DNA from: Erysipelothrix sp. UBA3377
Lineage (GTDB): Bacteria; Bacillota_I; Bacilli_A; Erysipelotrichales; Erysipelotrichaceae
Assembly: GCA_002359085.1 (NCBI GenBank)
Contig: DEQB01000037.1
Location: 1-8,310 of the forward strand
DNA length: 8,310 bases
Reading direction: 5' to 3'
Shown: in pieces, positions 1 to 5,800 of the stretch
Layout of the letters: each line of letters starts with the position of its first letter
Position numbering within the stretch: position 1 is the first letter of the stretch
Translations under genes and position numbers: made by a program
The notes under the pieces: generated by a model
Databases searched by the model: none
Told to the model about the DNA's origin: nothing
What the model saw: the letters and a program-made list of their open reading frames with translations, nothing else

Positions 1-203
1 ATTTGGTATTTTCTATTGAGTATCTCTATGTTACCATAGACCTCATACTTTGGAGCGAACGAATGCAGTATTGAATGTTTCATCTAGTTTACTTAAGTCA
101 TCTGAAACGACATCCAATTTAAAATAATTATTCAGATCGAAGAACGCAAAGGAAAAAAAACAACCGCCAATCCGATTAACAACCATTTAATTCTCTTTTC
201 CAT
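1..203 (-). pseudogene. Membrane-anchored protein gene, double frameshift, open at left edge
   Basis: An ATG at 203-201 follows a strong ribosome binding site (AAAGGGG, 8 bases upstream). It opens a typical membrane anchor (MEKRIKWLLIGLAVVFF). The frame then meets TGA at 134-132. One more T in the run of eight Ts (A8 on the plus strand at 153-160) would continue it into a frame open from 153 to 43, reading SFAFFDLNNYFKL, then an acidic stretch (DDLSKLDETFNTAF). A tandem duplication of four bases (CGAA CGAA, 56-63) throws this frame off again. Removing one copy restores AFAPKYEVYGNIEIL, which stays open to position 1. Two lesions that together restore one coherent protein argue for a real gene, either recently broken, slipping at the homopolymer, or misread in sequencing. 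A short ORF from ATG 83 covers the tail but has no good ribosome binding site. I do not recognise the family; the visible part suggests one N-terminal membrane segment with an outside domain. Confidence 0.55.
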
Positions 204-314
204 GCGTGATTCCCCTTTCACTTTTATATCCCTATGGTATCATTCAAAACACTTAAAGCATAGTTAAAACCTAATTCTTTACATAATTCATGGATTTGCG
301 TGTTATATAGATCC

Positions 315-354
315 AAATAAAAAAGGGTGCTTCCAAATTAGAATGCAACCCTTT
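315..354 (-). terminator. Rho-independent terminator after the 74-residue gene
   Basis: On the minus strand AAAGGGTTGC (354-345) pairs with GCACCCTTT (330-322) with one bulged T, around a 14-base loop. The tail TTTTATTT follows at once. It lies 12 bases beyond the stop codon at 366 and closes the DUF3284 unit. Confidence 0.8.
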
Positions 355-365
355 AATATTCTTGG

Positions 366-590
366 TTATACAGGCATTACGATATAATATAACACCTTAC
401 CATAGTCGGTTGTTTTGATGTGGTCTTTCGCAACACGAATCGCGCCTTCAACATCAACGTCTCCTGTATAGTCAAAATAAATTTTCATACCTTCAATTTT
501 ATCAAATTTGAAAGTTACTTCATTGATGGTCTGGCCATCCAATAACTCCACGAAGAACTCACGCTTCATGGGTGATTGTACATAAAACAT
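366..590 (-). CDS. Small protein of unknown function (74 aa)
   Basis: I do not recognise this protein. It is short, has no signal peptide or membrane segment, and alternates beta-like stretches (REFFVELLDG, KIYFDYTGDVDV) with a basic and acidic middle, suggesting a small soluble alpha/beta domain. A longer frame begins with TTG at 596, directly after the stop of the upstream gene, but ATG at 590 is better: AGGAG at 604-600 lies nine bases before it, whereas the TTG would have a spacing of only three. The ribosome binding site sits inside the last codons of the DUF3284 gene, so the two are cotranscribed and probably translated together, and the terminator follows directly. Reality as a gene is supported by the ribosome binding site, tight spacing and terminator placement; function is open. 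Confidence 0.65.
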   Translation of the reverse strand: MFYVQSPMKREFFVELLDGQTINEVTFKFDKIEGMKIYFDYTGDVDVEGAIRVAKDHIKTTDYGKVLYYIVMPV

Positions 591-596
591 ATTCAA

Positions 597-1037
597 TTAC
601 TCCTCTTCTAAATCTAGTGTACCTTCTAACAAACCTTTAATCGTTTCCAAGCGTTGACGCATACGTTTTTGACTTGAATTTCTCAAGATTGGAAAAGCAA
701 ATAATTTATAATTCCAAGTTCTAAAAACACTGCTTTTTCCCTTTCCTGATTCATAGGTGGATAAAAATGTACCATCTGAATCTTCAATCAACGCATATCC
801 GGTTGTTACAAGATCACGACTGTTTTCAGAGAGTACTTCAATGAGTTTGAATTCCTCAAGCTTTTGAACAGATTGTACGATTTTAACATTCTTATTCCCA
901 AAGCTTTGAACTGTCGTCTCAATTTCTTTATCTTTTAGTTGAGAAGGACTGCATTTAAAACTCTTTGCATATTCTGCGACAATAAATTCCCATACATCTG
1001 TAATTGGCTTTTCAATAAAAATTTCTTGTTTAAGCAT
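597..1037 (-). CDS. DUF3284 domain protein (SRPBCC-like)
   Basis: This 146-residue soluble protein resembles the DUF3284 family, whose members look like START/SRPBCC (polyketide cyclase-like) helix-grip folds that may bind small hydrophobic ligands; the biochemical role is unknown. Supporting features are the opening MLKQEIFIEKPITDVWEFI (strand followed by the first helix of the fold), a row of beta-strands in the middle (KNVKIVQSVQKLEEFKLIEV, then TGYALIED and GTFLSTYESG), and a long basic C-terminal helix starting near RMRQRLETIKGLLEG. No signal peptide is present. The frame extends upstream to a TTG at 1076, but that stretch contains a TATAAT promoter element, so translation more likely starts at ATG 1037 (or 1040), with GGGGTG five bases upstream of 1037. 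It is the first gene of a two-gene unit with the small protein downstream. Family assignment is from recognition of overall pattern only. Confidence 0.7.
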   Translation of the reverse strand: MLKQEIFIEKPITDVWEFIVAEYAKSFKCSPSQLKDKEIETTVQSFGNKNVKIVQSVQKLEEFKLIEVLSENSRDLVTTGYALIEDSDGTFLSTYESGKGKSSVFRTWNYKLFAFPILRNSSQKRMRQRLETIKGLLEGTLDLEEE

Positions 1038-1067
1038 CATTACACCCCAATTTCCTTTTTCTTTTAC

Positions 1068-1097
1068 ATTATACAAAATTAACAGAGTAAATGTCTC
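1068..1097 (-). promoter_or_regulatory. Probable promoter of the DUF3284 unit
   Basis: A perfect TATAAT (1073-1068) lies 18 bases from GAGACA (1097-1092), a four-of-six match to the -35 consensus. The start point would fall near 1061, leaving a leader of about 25 bases to ATG 1037. The -35 lies within the hairpin ending the upstream aminopeptidase gene. Confidence 0.45.
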
Positions 1098-1104
1098 TTG
1101 TTAA
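1075..1104 (-). terminator. Probable terminator of the dUTPase-aminopeptidase unit
   Basis: On the minus strand TTAACAAGAG (1104-1095) pairs with CTCTGTTAA (1087-1079) with one bulged A around a seven-base loop, followed by TTTT (1078-1075). It lies 16 bases beyond the stop codon. The stem is AT-rich and the T tract short, so it may be weak. Confidence 0.5.
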
Positions 1105-1120
1105 CATAATTTACTTTAAT

Positions 1121-2236
1121 TTATTTTGCTTGTTTATATGATTGCAAATCCTTTAATAAATCAGCGTTTAATCTGCGACTAAACTCAGCCAATAGGGTCA
1201 CGGTATCCGCATAATCTTTACGGTGGACGATGCCATAATGAGAATGAATATAACGCGCAGGAATTGAAACAGTTAAAGCAACAACCCCGTCATGCACTTT
1301 ATGAATTTCTCCGGAGTCAGTACCTCCTGCTGATAACAGTTCTAATTGGTAATCAATACCCAATTCATCTGATAAATCTTGTAAGTAGTACAACAGGCCT
1401 TTATGTCCAATATAAGAGCCGTCCATAACTTCTAGCGTTGTTCCTACGCCCAGTTTGATTCGACCGTCTTCTCCCGGAGTATCAGTCGCTATGGTCACAT
1501 CCAATGTGATCGCAACATCCGGATTGATTTTTTGAGCACTCGTTTTAGCGCCACGAAGTCCAACTTCTTCTTGAACCGTTCCCACACCATAAATGGTTGC
1601 GTCTGTTTGGTCATCTTTGAGTTGTCTCATAACGTCAACCACGATGGCTGCACCCACACGATCATCCCATGCTTTACTCATCAAGTAGTTTGGATTCGCA
1701 AGCACATGGAAGTCTGCTTTTGGAACAATCATGTCTCCAATTTGAATACCCAAGACATCGATGACTTCATCTTTTGAAGCAACACCCAAGTCGATATATA
1801 AGTCAGCAATATCCATGACCTTGTTTCTAACGTCAGGTTTCATTCCATGGGGTGCTTTTGACCCAATAACACCCACATACATTCTTTCTTCACGCGTAAT
1901 TACAACAACGGGATGACTGGGTAACACATGTCCCCACCATCCACCCACTGGGTGAAGTCTTAAGAATCCATTGTCATCAATACTTTTTACTAGGAATCCG
2001 ATTTCATCAATGTGTCCCGCAAACATTAATTTGGGTCCATTTTCTTTACCTTCTTTAATAGCAATAATGGATCCCAAGTTGTCATACTCTACGCGATCAA
2101 CACTGTCCTTAACCCACTTATTAAATACTGCAGCGACACCTTTTTCATGCCCCGAGATACCATTGGCAAGGGTTAAATCTGCCAATAAGTCTAGATTAAC
2201 ATCTCCATACTGTTCTTCTAATTTAACTTTACTCAT
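1121..2236 (-). CDS. M42 family aminopeptidase (glutamyl aminopeptidase-like)
   Basis: This 371-residue cytoplasmic enzyme belongs to the M42 family (FrvX, YsdC, PepA type) of dinuclear metal aminopeptidases, which form large tetrahedral shells and trim short peptides left by proteases. The metal-binding pattern is complete: H75 in GHIDEIG (with D77), the bridging D191 in AWDDR, the catalytic and ligand pair E223-E224 in QEEVGLRG, D246 in ITLDV, and H333 in HSHYG near the C-terminus. GGTDSGEIH (304-312) is another family hallmark. The length is normal for the family and no signal peptide is present. ATG 2236 has AAGGAG eight bases upstream. It follows the dUTPase gene by only 18 bases and shares its promoter. 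Substrate preference (glutamyl, leucyl or lysyl) cannot be read from the sequence. Confidence 0.93.
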   Translation of the reverse strand: MSKVKLEEQYGDVNLDLLADLTLANGISGHEKGVAAVFNKWVKDSVDRVEYDNLGSIIAIKEGKENGPKLMFAGHIDEIGFLVKSIDDNGFLRLHPVGGWWGHVLPSHPVVVITREERMYVGVIGSKAPHGMKPDVRNKVMDIADLYIDLGVASKDEVIDVLGIQIGDMIVPKADFHVLANPNYLMSKAWDDRVGAAIVVDVMRQLKDDQTDATIYGVGTVQEEVGLRGAKTSAQKINPDVAITLDVTIATDTPGEDGRIKLGVGTTLEVMDGSYIGHKGLLYYLQDLSDELGIDYQLELLSAGGTDSGEIHKVHDGVVALTVSIPARYIHSHYGIVHRKDYADTVTLLAEFSRRLNADLLKDLQSYKQAK

Positions 2237-2254
2237 ATTTCTTGCTCCTTCATA

Positions 2255-2746
2255 CTAATAGTTATTATCTTGGCGTTGATGATTCTTCTCGTTTTTAAAC
2301 AAGTACATATCACGCACATCTTTTTGAGTCATACCCAAGCTATCTGCCAATGTGAACACATTTTGCATTAAGATAATGTAGTCATCTATTGAATTTGATT
2401 TTGAAAAAGTAACAATCGCATGATACATGTCATGAAATTGATCATTCAAAGTCTTTTCACTTTTCTCATAGGTAATCGTTTGTGCATTGAAATTAATATC
2501 AATACCCAATGACAAAGAGAAATGCAATACATCTGAAAACTCTTCAAAGATAACTTCATTATCAGAAGGCTTTCTCAGACTCCAATATTTAAAGACCCGC
2601 GTTTCATTTGCGAGCTCACCTGTTTCAACCAAAAGCGCTAGAATACGATCAGCACGCGTTTGAGAACGACTCGTATTGTGTAATTCAAATATTCTTGAAT
2701 CCAATTCGTTTTGAATCGTCTGTAAATCATCAATTTTTATCTCCAA
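2255..2746 (-). CDS. dUTP diphosphatase, dimeric all-alpha type
   Basis: The protein belongs to the all-alpha, MazG-related dimeric dUTPase family, unrelated to the trimeric Dut enzymes. It hydrolyses dUTP (often also dUDP) to dUMP and pyrophosphate, keeping uracil out of DNA and feeding thymidylate synthesis. The magnesium-binding motifs are visible: ExxE in LLVETGELANETRVFKYWS and a downstream ExxD in EEFSDVLHFSLSLGI. The rest is helical, as expected, and length (163 residues) fits. A longer frame starts at GTG 2755, but that GTG is part of the ribosome binding site: GGAAGGTGA lies five bases before TTG 2746, which I take as the start. The promoter at 2770-2798 gives a leader of roughly 17 bases to that TTG. 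It is the first gene of a unit with the M42 aminopeptidase; no functional link between the two is obvious. Confidence 0.85.
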   Translation of the reverse strand: MEIKIDDLQTIQNELDSRIFELHNTSRSQTRADRILALLVETGELANETRVFKYWSLRKPSDNEVIFEEFSDVLHFSLSLGIDINFNAQTITYEKSEKTLNDQFHDMYHAIVTFSKSNSIDDYIILMQNVFTLADSLGMTQKDVRDMYLFKNEKNHQRQDNNY

Positions 2747-2769
2747 AATAATCACCTTCCACGTCTTTT

Positions 2770-2798
2770 ATAATAGCATAAAATGCCTTGAGTGTTAA
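2770..2798 (-). promoter_or_regulatory. Promoter of the dUTPase-aminopeptidase unit
   Basis: TTAACA (2798-2793) and TATTAT (2775-2770) are separated by exactly 17 bases, and TGC just before the -10 gives an extended -10. The -35 overlaps the stop codon of the upstream Gx-family gene, so this unit has its own start. Confidence 0.6.
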
Positions 2799-3298
2799 TT
2801 CAAGACTCTTTCTTTAACTGATTTCACAACATTCCCAATGATCAAACCTGTTGGAATTCCCAATAACATCATAAAGGGCAAGTAAGTAAAGATTAACATG
2901 GGTGTTTTCGTTAAGAAAACCACAAAGAGAATTTGTCCCACATTATGAAATGTTGCGGATACACTGCTAACCCCAATATCCGAAAATATTTTTGATTTGG
3001 TCGCAAGTATTGCGAAAACACTACTCAACAAAGTTCCAAAAAAGCTAATCCAAAACCCTGGACTGAAGAACAACGTACCACGCATGAGACCCACAATCAA
3101 AACACGCATCATATTGAGAATTAACATCTCTTTGTTGCCGAAAATAGCCAACGCAATTAAACCCAATGCGTTCGCTAAGCCAAGTCGAACACCCGGGATC
3201 CCGATCTCAACTTGTGATTCTATCATACTCACCGTGATGGCCATGGTTAAAAGCATGGTCAAAGTCGTGAGTGCCTGTGTCTTACTTTGCTTTCTCAT
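2795..3298 (-). CDS. Gx transporter family integral membrane protein
   Basis: This 167-residue hydrophobic protein has about five or six membrane segments (roughly residues 10-27, 38-54, 58-75, 79-97, 113-130 and 134-157). The signature GIPGVRLGLANALGLIALAIF (about 33-53) marks the family often named heptaprenyl diphosphate synthase component I and now called Gx transporter; it resembles substrate-binding subunits of ECF-type transporters and has no prenyl synthase motifs, so the older name should not be taken as an activity. Members commonly sit next to NusG-domain-II proteins, as here, and to my knowledge the EetB protein of the Listeria extracellular electron transfer locus is of this type. 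Its ATG overlaps the upstream stop by four bases (ATGA), so translation is coupled. The substrate is unknown; a quinone, prenyl or flavin-related cargo is speculation. Confidence 0.8.
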   Translation of the reverse strand: MRKQSKTQALTTLTMLLTMAITVSMIESQVEIGIPGVRLGLANALGLIALAIFGNKEMLILNMMRVLIVGLMRGTLFFSPGFWISFFGTLLSSVFAILATKSKIFSDIGVSSVSATFHNVGQILFVVFLTKTPMLIFTYLPFMMLLGIPTGLIIGNVVKSVKERVLN

Positions 3299-3666
3299 CC
3301 TATCGTAATGTCTTCCTCTTTTTGAACATTATTTCTCAACTCTATTTTTATACCATTGGGCAAACAAACAATCGGTGTATTGGTATGGCTAACCCACCCC
3401 TGTGTTTGACAATAGTTTTTAGGAGATATTTCATCTGCTACGCGCACTTTACCATCTTTGATTTCTATAATGACTTCTCCCAAGTCACCTTTTACGGTAT
3501 GAAAGCCTTCATCGTCCATACTAATTCTTTGAACTTCTTTATCATAGTAAAAAACAAGTGCGACCGCATCCGGATCCACTTGATCAATAACATATTGCGA
3601 TGAAATAAAAAGAGCGCCTGAAATAAAAAGGACCAGCCCTATATAAATTTTGTCTATACGATTCAC
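3295..3666 (-). CDS. NusG domain II-containing exported protein
   Basis: This 123-residue protein has one N-terminal membrane segment (about residues 7-23) and then an extracytoplasmic beta-rich domain. The pattern GEVIIEIKDGKVRV, SPKNYC, GW and IVCLPN (about 63-104) is the signature of NusG domain II proteins. They share a fold name with NusG but are not transcription factors. C86 and C101, flanking the glycine-tryptophan, could form a disulfide outside the cell. It starts at GTG 3666 with GGGTGA six bases upstream. The downstream Gx-family gene overlaps it by four bases, so the two probably form one membrane complex. To my knowledge EetA of Listeria is of this family, and such pairs are often found near ApbE flavin transferases or prenyl synthases; none is visible here. 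Function is not established. Confidence 0.8.
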   Translation of the reverse strand: MNRIDKIYIGLVLFISGALFISSQYVIDQVDPDAVALVFYYDKEVQRISMDDEGFHTVKGDLGEVIIEIKDGKVRVADEISPKNYCQTQGWVSHTNTPIVCLPNGIKIELRNNVQKEEDITIG

Positions 3667-3710
3667 TAAAGTTCACCCACTTAATATTATCACAAACTGA
3701 CTATAAATTA

Positions 3711-3739
3711 TATAAAATAGTATCGTATGATTGTGTAAA
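3711..3739 (-). promoter_or_regulatory. Possible promoter of the NusG-II/Gx pair
   Basis: TTTACA (3739-3734) is followed after 17 bases by TTTATA (3716-3711); a perfect TATAAT also occurs at 3712-3707 but is poorly spaced. The region is very AT-rich, so the exact elements are uncertain. Confidence 0.4.
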
Positions 3740-3791
3740 ATAGATGTGATATCAAAATTTGACGGGATTTAATTAAAAATCACTCAGAAAT

Positions 3792-4448
3792 TCAAAGGAT
3801 TGACTTACGATCCCATATGACACCATTGATGAGAATACGGGGTTCTAAACGATTGAATCTTGCAAACGCAATGATTGACTTGAAGGTTTTATCTAAAAAT
3901 TCAAAGCCATTCAGTTCATCTAAAACTATTTCCCCAACAGCCTCAAATTCAACTACACACTTTTGATGACCTATAAACACATTCACGTTCTGAATGTGTT
4001 GGAGTTGACGTATCCCGATCGTTTCGTACCCTTCAGGCGCCAACCTATGTTTGGTTAAATCAATTTTGTCACATATAACCAAGACCAACGTCATCAACTC
4101 ATCTCGGTCATAACCCGATCCATGATGCTTAATCGCATTTAGAATTTCATTTTCGTATAAAAGATTCATATCATATTCCTCTAGATACTACTTTACCATC
4201 AAATATGAATTCATAGCATGTCCTTTTTTTCCATGAACACATCCTAAATCGTGCAGTAAAGCTGCGATTTTAGCTGCCTCTATGTACGCTTTGTCCACAT
4301 TCAATTGAACCAAAACACTTTCCACTAATTTAACCACATTTAGGGCATACGATAAATCGTGTCGTGCAGTACCAGAGCTTTGTTCGTCTTGTTGAATGCG
4401 TTTATAGTTATCATTAACGAAGTTACTTTTCAATAAATATTCATACAT
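3792..4448 (-). pseudogene. HD-domain phosphohydrolase split by an in-frame TAG
   Basis: Two open frames, 4448-4188 (86 codons) and 4169-3792 (125 codons), lie in the same reading frame, separated by one TAG at 4190-4188 and six sense codons (YLEEYD). Read through, they make a 217-residue HD-superfamily protein with the TAG at codon 87. The metal-binding pattern spans the break: H30 (ARHDLSYA), H66-D67 (ALLHDLG), H77 before it; H108-H109 (IKHHGSGYD) and D127/D130 (CDKIDL) after it. Neither half alone has the full set. The TAG could come from a single change of AAG, GAG or CAG. The first half starts at ATG 4448 with GAGGTG five bases upstream. The second half begins at ATG 4169 with AGAGGA seven bases upstream, so it could be translated separately. 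TAG is an ordinary stop in neighbouring genes, so I call this a nonsense-interrupted gene, though a two-chain enzyme or read-through cannot be excluded. Substrate unknown. Confidence 0.8.
4177..4182 (-). promoter_or_regulatory. Ribosome binding site just after the TAG in the HD gene
   Basis: AGAGGA at 4182-4177 sits seven bases before ATG 4169, which is in the same frame as the interrupted HD gene. It begins six bases after the TAG and would allow ribosomes to restart on the second half. Confidence 0.5.
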
Positions 4449-4482
4449 AAATACACCTCACAGAGCCTCATTCTACCACATT

Positions 4483-4510
4483 TTTATACTTATTGGATAG
4501 GATGTTTCAA
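4483..4510 (-). promoter_or_regulatory. Possible promoter of the HD gene
   Basis: TTGAAA (4510-4505) and TATAAA (4488-4483) are separated by 16 bases, downstream of the serine acetyltransferase terminator and about 35 bases before ATG 4448. This suggests the HD gene is transcribed on its own. Confidence 0.45.
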
Positions 4511-4539
4511 ATCGATGACACAAGTAGAATTCAAGCAAT

Positions 4540-4565
4540 AAAAAAGAACTTTATTTAAAAAGCTC
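4540..4565 (-). terminator. Terminator overlapping the end of the serine acetyltransferase gene
   Basis: GAGCTTT (4565-4559) pairs with AAAGTTC (4552-4546), one pair being G-T, around a six-base loop and followed by six Ts (4545-4540). The left arm encodes the last codons (E-L-F) and the loop contains most of the TAA stop. Confidence 0.7.
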
Positions 4566-5066
4566 TTCGTTATTATTTGAGGGTATACCATAGATAACCT
4601 GTCCCTTACCAACATCTTTTAAAACCAAAGCATGTGCCCCAATTTTCGCATCGTCTTTAACTTCAATATTTCCCAATACGGAAGCATGTGCACCGATTAA
4701 TACGCGATTACCGATTGTGGGATGGCGTACATCTTTTGTGTTTTTGAGTCCGCCTAATGTGACACCATGGTAGATGAGGACATCATCTTTTATAATAGCT
4801 GTTTCACCAATCACAACCCCTGCGCCATGATCAATCACCAGACGTCTGCCAATTTGTGCACCTGGATGTATCTCTATTAAAGTAAAGAATCGACCCAGTT
4901 GTGATATAAGTTTTGCGATAAAGTATAGATGTATACTGTAAAAGAAATGCGCAACACGATAATATCCCAATGCATGATACCCCTGGTTTAAGAGTATGAC
5001 TTCCAACAGCGATTTAATGGATGGGTCTTTTTCTTTATAGGCTTTGGCGGTATCTAACCATTTCAT
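4551..5066 (-). CDS. cysE: Serine O-acetyltransferase (CysE/EpsC type)
   Basis: The enzyme transfers acetyl from acetyl-CoA to L-serine, giving O-acetylserine, the substrate of cysteine synthase. A helical N-terminal part (about 1-60) leads into a left-handed beta-helix of hexapeptide repeats (about 66-160). The catalytic residues are present at the spacing of the E. coli enzyme: H80 in IDHGAGVVIGE, H115 in RHPTIGN 35 residues on, and an acid 15 residues before H80 (E65 in EIHPGA, glutamate as in other Gram-positive versions). YHGVTLGG (99-106) is the usual family motif. At 171 residues it is a short form, lacking most of the N-terminal helical domain of the 270-residue enterobacterial enzyme. 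Its ATG overlaps the kinase stop by four bases (ATGA) and has only a poor ribosome binding site, so translation is coupled. No cysteinyl-tRNA synthetase gene, a frequent Bacillota neighbour, follows. The symbol rests on family recognition. Confidence 0.9.
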   Translation of the reverse strand: MKWLDTAKAYKEKDPSIKSLLEVILLNQGYHALGYYRVAHFFYSIHLYFIAKLISQLGRFFTLIEIHPGAQIGRRLVIDHGAGVVIGETAIIKDDVLIYHGVTLGGLKNTKDVRHPTIGNRVLIGAHASVLGNIEVKDDAKIGAHALVLKDVGKGQVIYGIPSNNNEELFK

Positions 5067-5671
5067 TTTGAATCAATCTTGTTGAGTTCAGCTTGGATTA
5101 GTTCCAAGACGTACTTGCGATCATCTTCATTGTTTTCAAAATCAAGATTGTCTACGTTGATTTTCAAAATGGGTGAAAGCGTATATTCATCAAAATAAAT
5201 CGTATATTCCTTATTGAGTTTGACCCAATAATCTCTTTCAGTAATCAGTTCATAATCACGGCCACGTTTATGAATACGACGCATCGCTTCATCAACACTG
5301 ACTTCCAAATAAACCATCAATTTTGGAGCTTGAACATGTTCCAACATGTTTTCAAGAAGTTCTTGGTAAATCCCAAACTCTTCATCACTCATTTCACCAT
5401 TTAGGTTCAACATTCTTGCGAAAATTGCATCCCCATAAATACTGCGGTCCATTACTGCTTTTTTAATCCCAACTGCTTTTTTAATATGTTCAAAACGTTT
5501 GTTTAAAAAGAATACTTGTAAAGGAAATGAATAACGCGCTCTATCGTGATAAAACTTATCCAAAATTGGATTGTCCACCACGGGTTCCTCAAATTCAATG
5601 TGTCCCATTTGTCCTAATATATTCATTAAAGAGCTTTTTCCAACTCCTACAACACCTTCAATAACAATCAT
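5063..5671 (-). CDS. Deoxynucleoside kinase
   Basis: This 202-residue enzyme phosphorylates deoxynucleosides with a nucleoside triphosphate in the salvage of DNA precursors (deoxyadenosine/deoxyguanosine kinase family of Gram-positive bacteria). The P-loop GVVGVGKSS lies at residues 6-14. FEEP (27-30), the DRS motif (75-77) and an arginine-rich lid (RRIHKRGRDYE, 131-141) are all present, in the normal order. I chose ATG 5671: it has AAAGGG eight bases upstream and gives the canonical start MIVIEG. The same frame is open further upstream to a TTG at 5800, and ATG 5725 (reading MKFSYRELL) has AAGGA eight bases before it, so an N-terminal extension of 18 residues is possible. The downstream serine acetyltransferase overlaps by four bases, an odd functional pairing. 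Whether it prefers purine or pyrimidine deoxynucleosides cannot be told from the sequence. Confidence 0.88.
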   Translation of the reverse strand: MIVIEGVVGVGKSSLMNILGQMGHIEFEEPVVDNPILDKFYHDRARYSFPLQVFFLNKRFEHIKKAVGIKKAVMDRSIYGDAIFARMLNLNGEMSDEEFGIYQELLENMLEHVQAPKLMVYLEVSVDEAMRRIHKRGRDYELITERDYWVKLNKEYTIYFDEYTLSPILKINVDNLDFENNEDDRKYVLELIQAELNKIDSK

Positions 5672-5743
5672 ATCTAATACCCTTTCTCGATTCACTTTTT
5701 GTAAAAGTTCACGGTAACTAAATTTCATCTCCACCATCCTTAC

Positions 5744-5766
5744 AAAAATCAGTGGCTCTATCCACT
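5744..5766 (-). terminator. Weak hairpin with T tract after the WYL gene
   Basis: AGTGG (5766-5762) pairs with CCACT (5755-5751) around a six-base loop, then GA and five Ts (5748-5744). It could terminate the WYL gene or act as an attenuator in the kinase leader, since the candidate kinase promoter lies upstream of it. Confidence 0.35.
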
Positions 5767-5771
5767 CATCT

Positions 5772-5800
5772 ATTCTATAAACTAATTCACTTAAAATCAA
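5772..5800 (-). promoter_or_regulatory. Possible promoter of the kinase-acetyltransferase unit
   Basis: TTGATT (5800-5795) and TAGAAT (5777-5772) are separated by exactly 17 bases. The -35 overlaps the TGA of the WYL gene. The start point would be near 5765, leaving about 95 bases of leader to ATG 5671. Confidence 0.5.

Noticed and set aside
204..365. Promoter for the broken gene in the left intergenic region
   Set aside because: TATAAA at 228-223 is present, but no acceptable -35 lies at 16-18 bases, and the region is too AT-rich for a firm call.
1532..2258. Plus-strand open frames (1532-1777 and 1971-2258) opposite the aminopeptidase gene
   Set aside because: They lie antisense to a gene with all catalytic motifs, have no convincing ribosome binding site, and their translations look like random low-complexity sequence.
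2997..3603. Plus-strand open frames opposite the NusG-II/Gx pair
   Set aside because: They are antisense shadows of two well-supported genes; their composition follows from the membrane segments on the other strand.
3667..3791. Terminator for the HD gene
   Set aside because: Only a short AT-only stem (GATTT/AAATC near 3765-3781) is visible, without a following T tract; not enough to call.
4188..4190. TAG as a recoded amino acid (for example pyrrolysine) in the HD gene
   Set aside because: TAG ends at least two other genes here (at 2255-2257 and 6743-6745), no recoding machinery or special structure is visible, and HD proteins need no rare residue at this place. A nonsense change is simpler.
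5672..5800. Full 43-residue N-terminal extension of the kinase from TTG 5800
   Set aside because: The TTG overlaps the previous stop and lies in a promoter -35; the family normally starts at the strand before the P-loop, where a good ribosome binding site exists.
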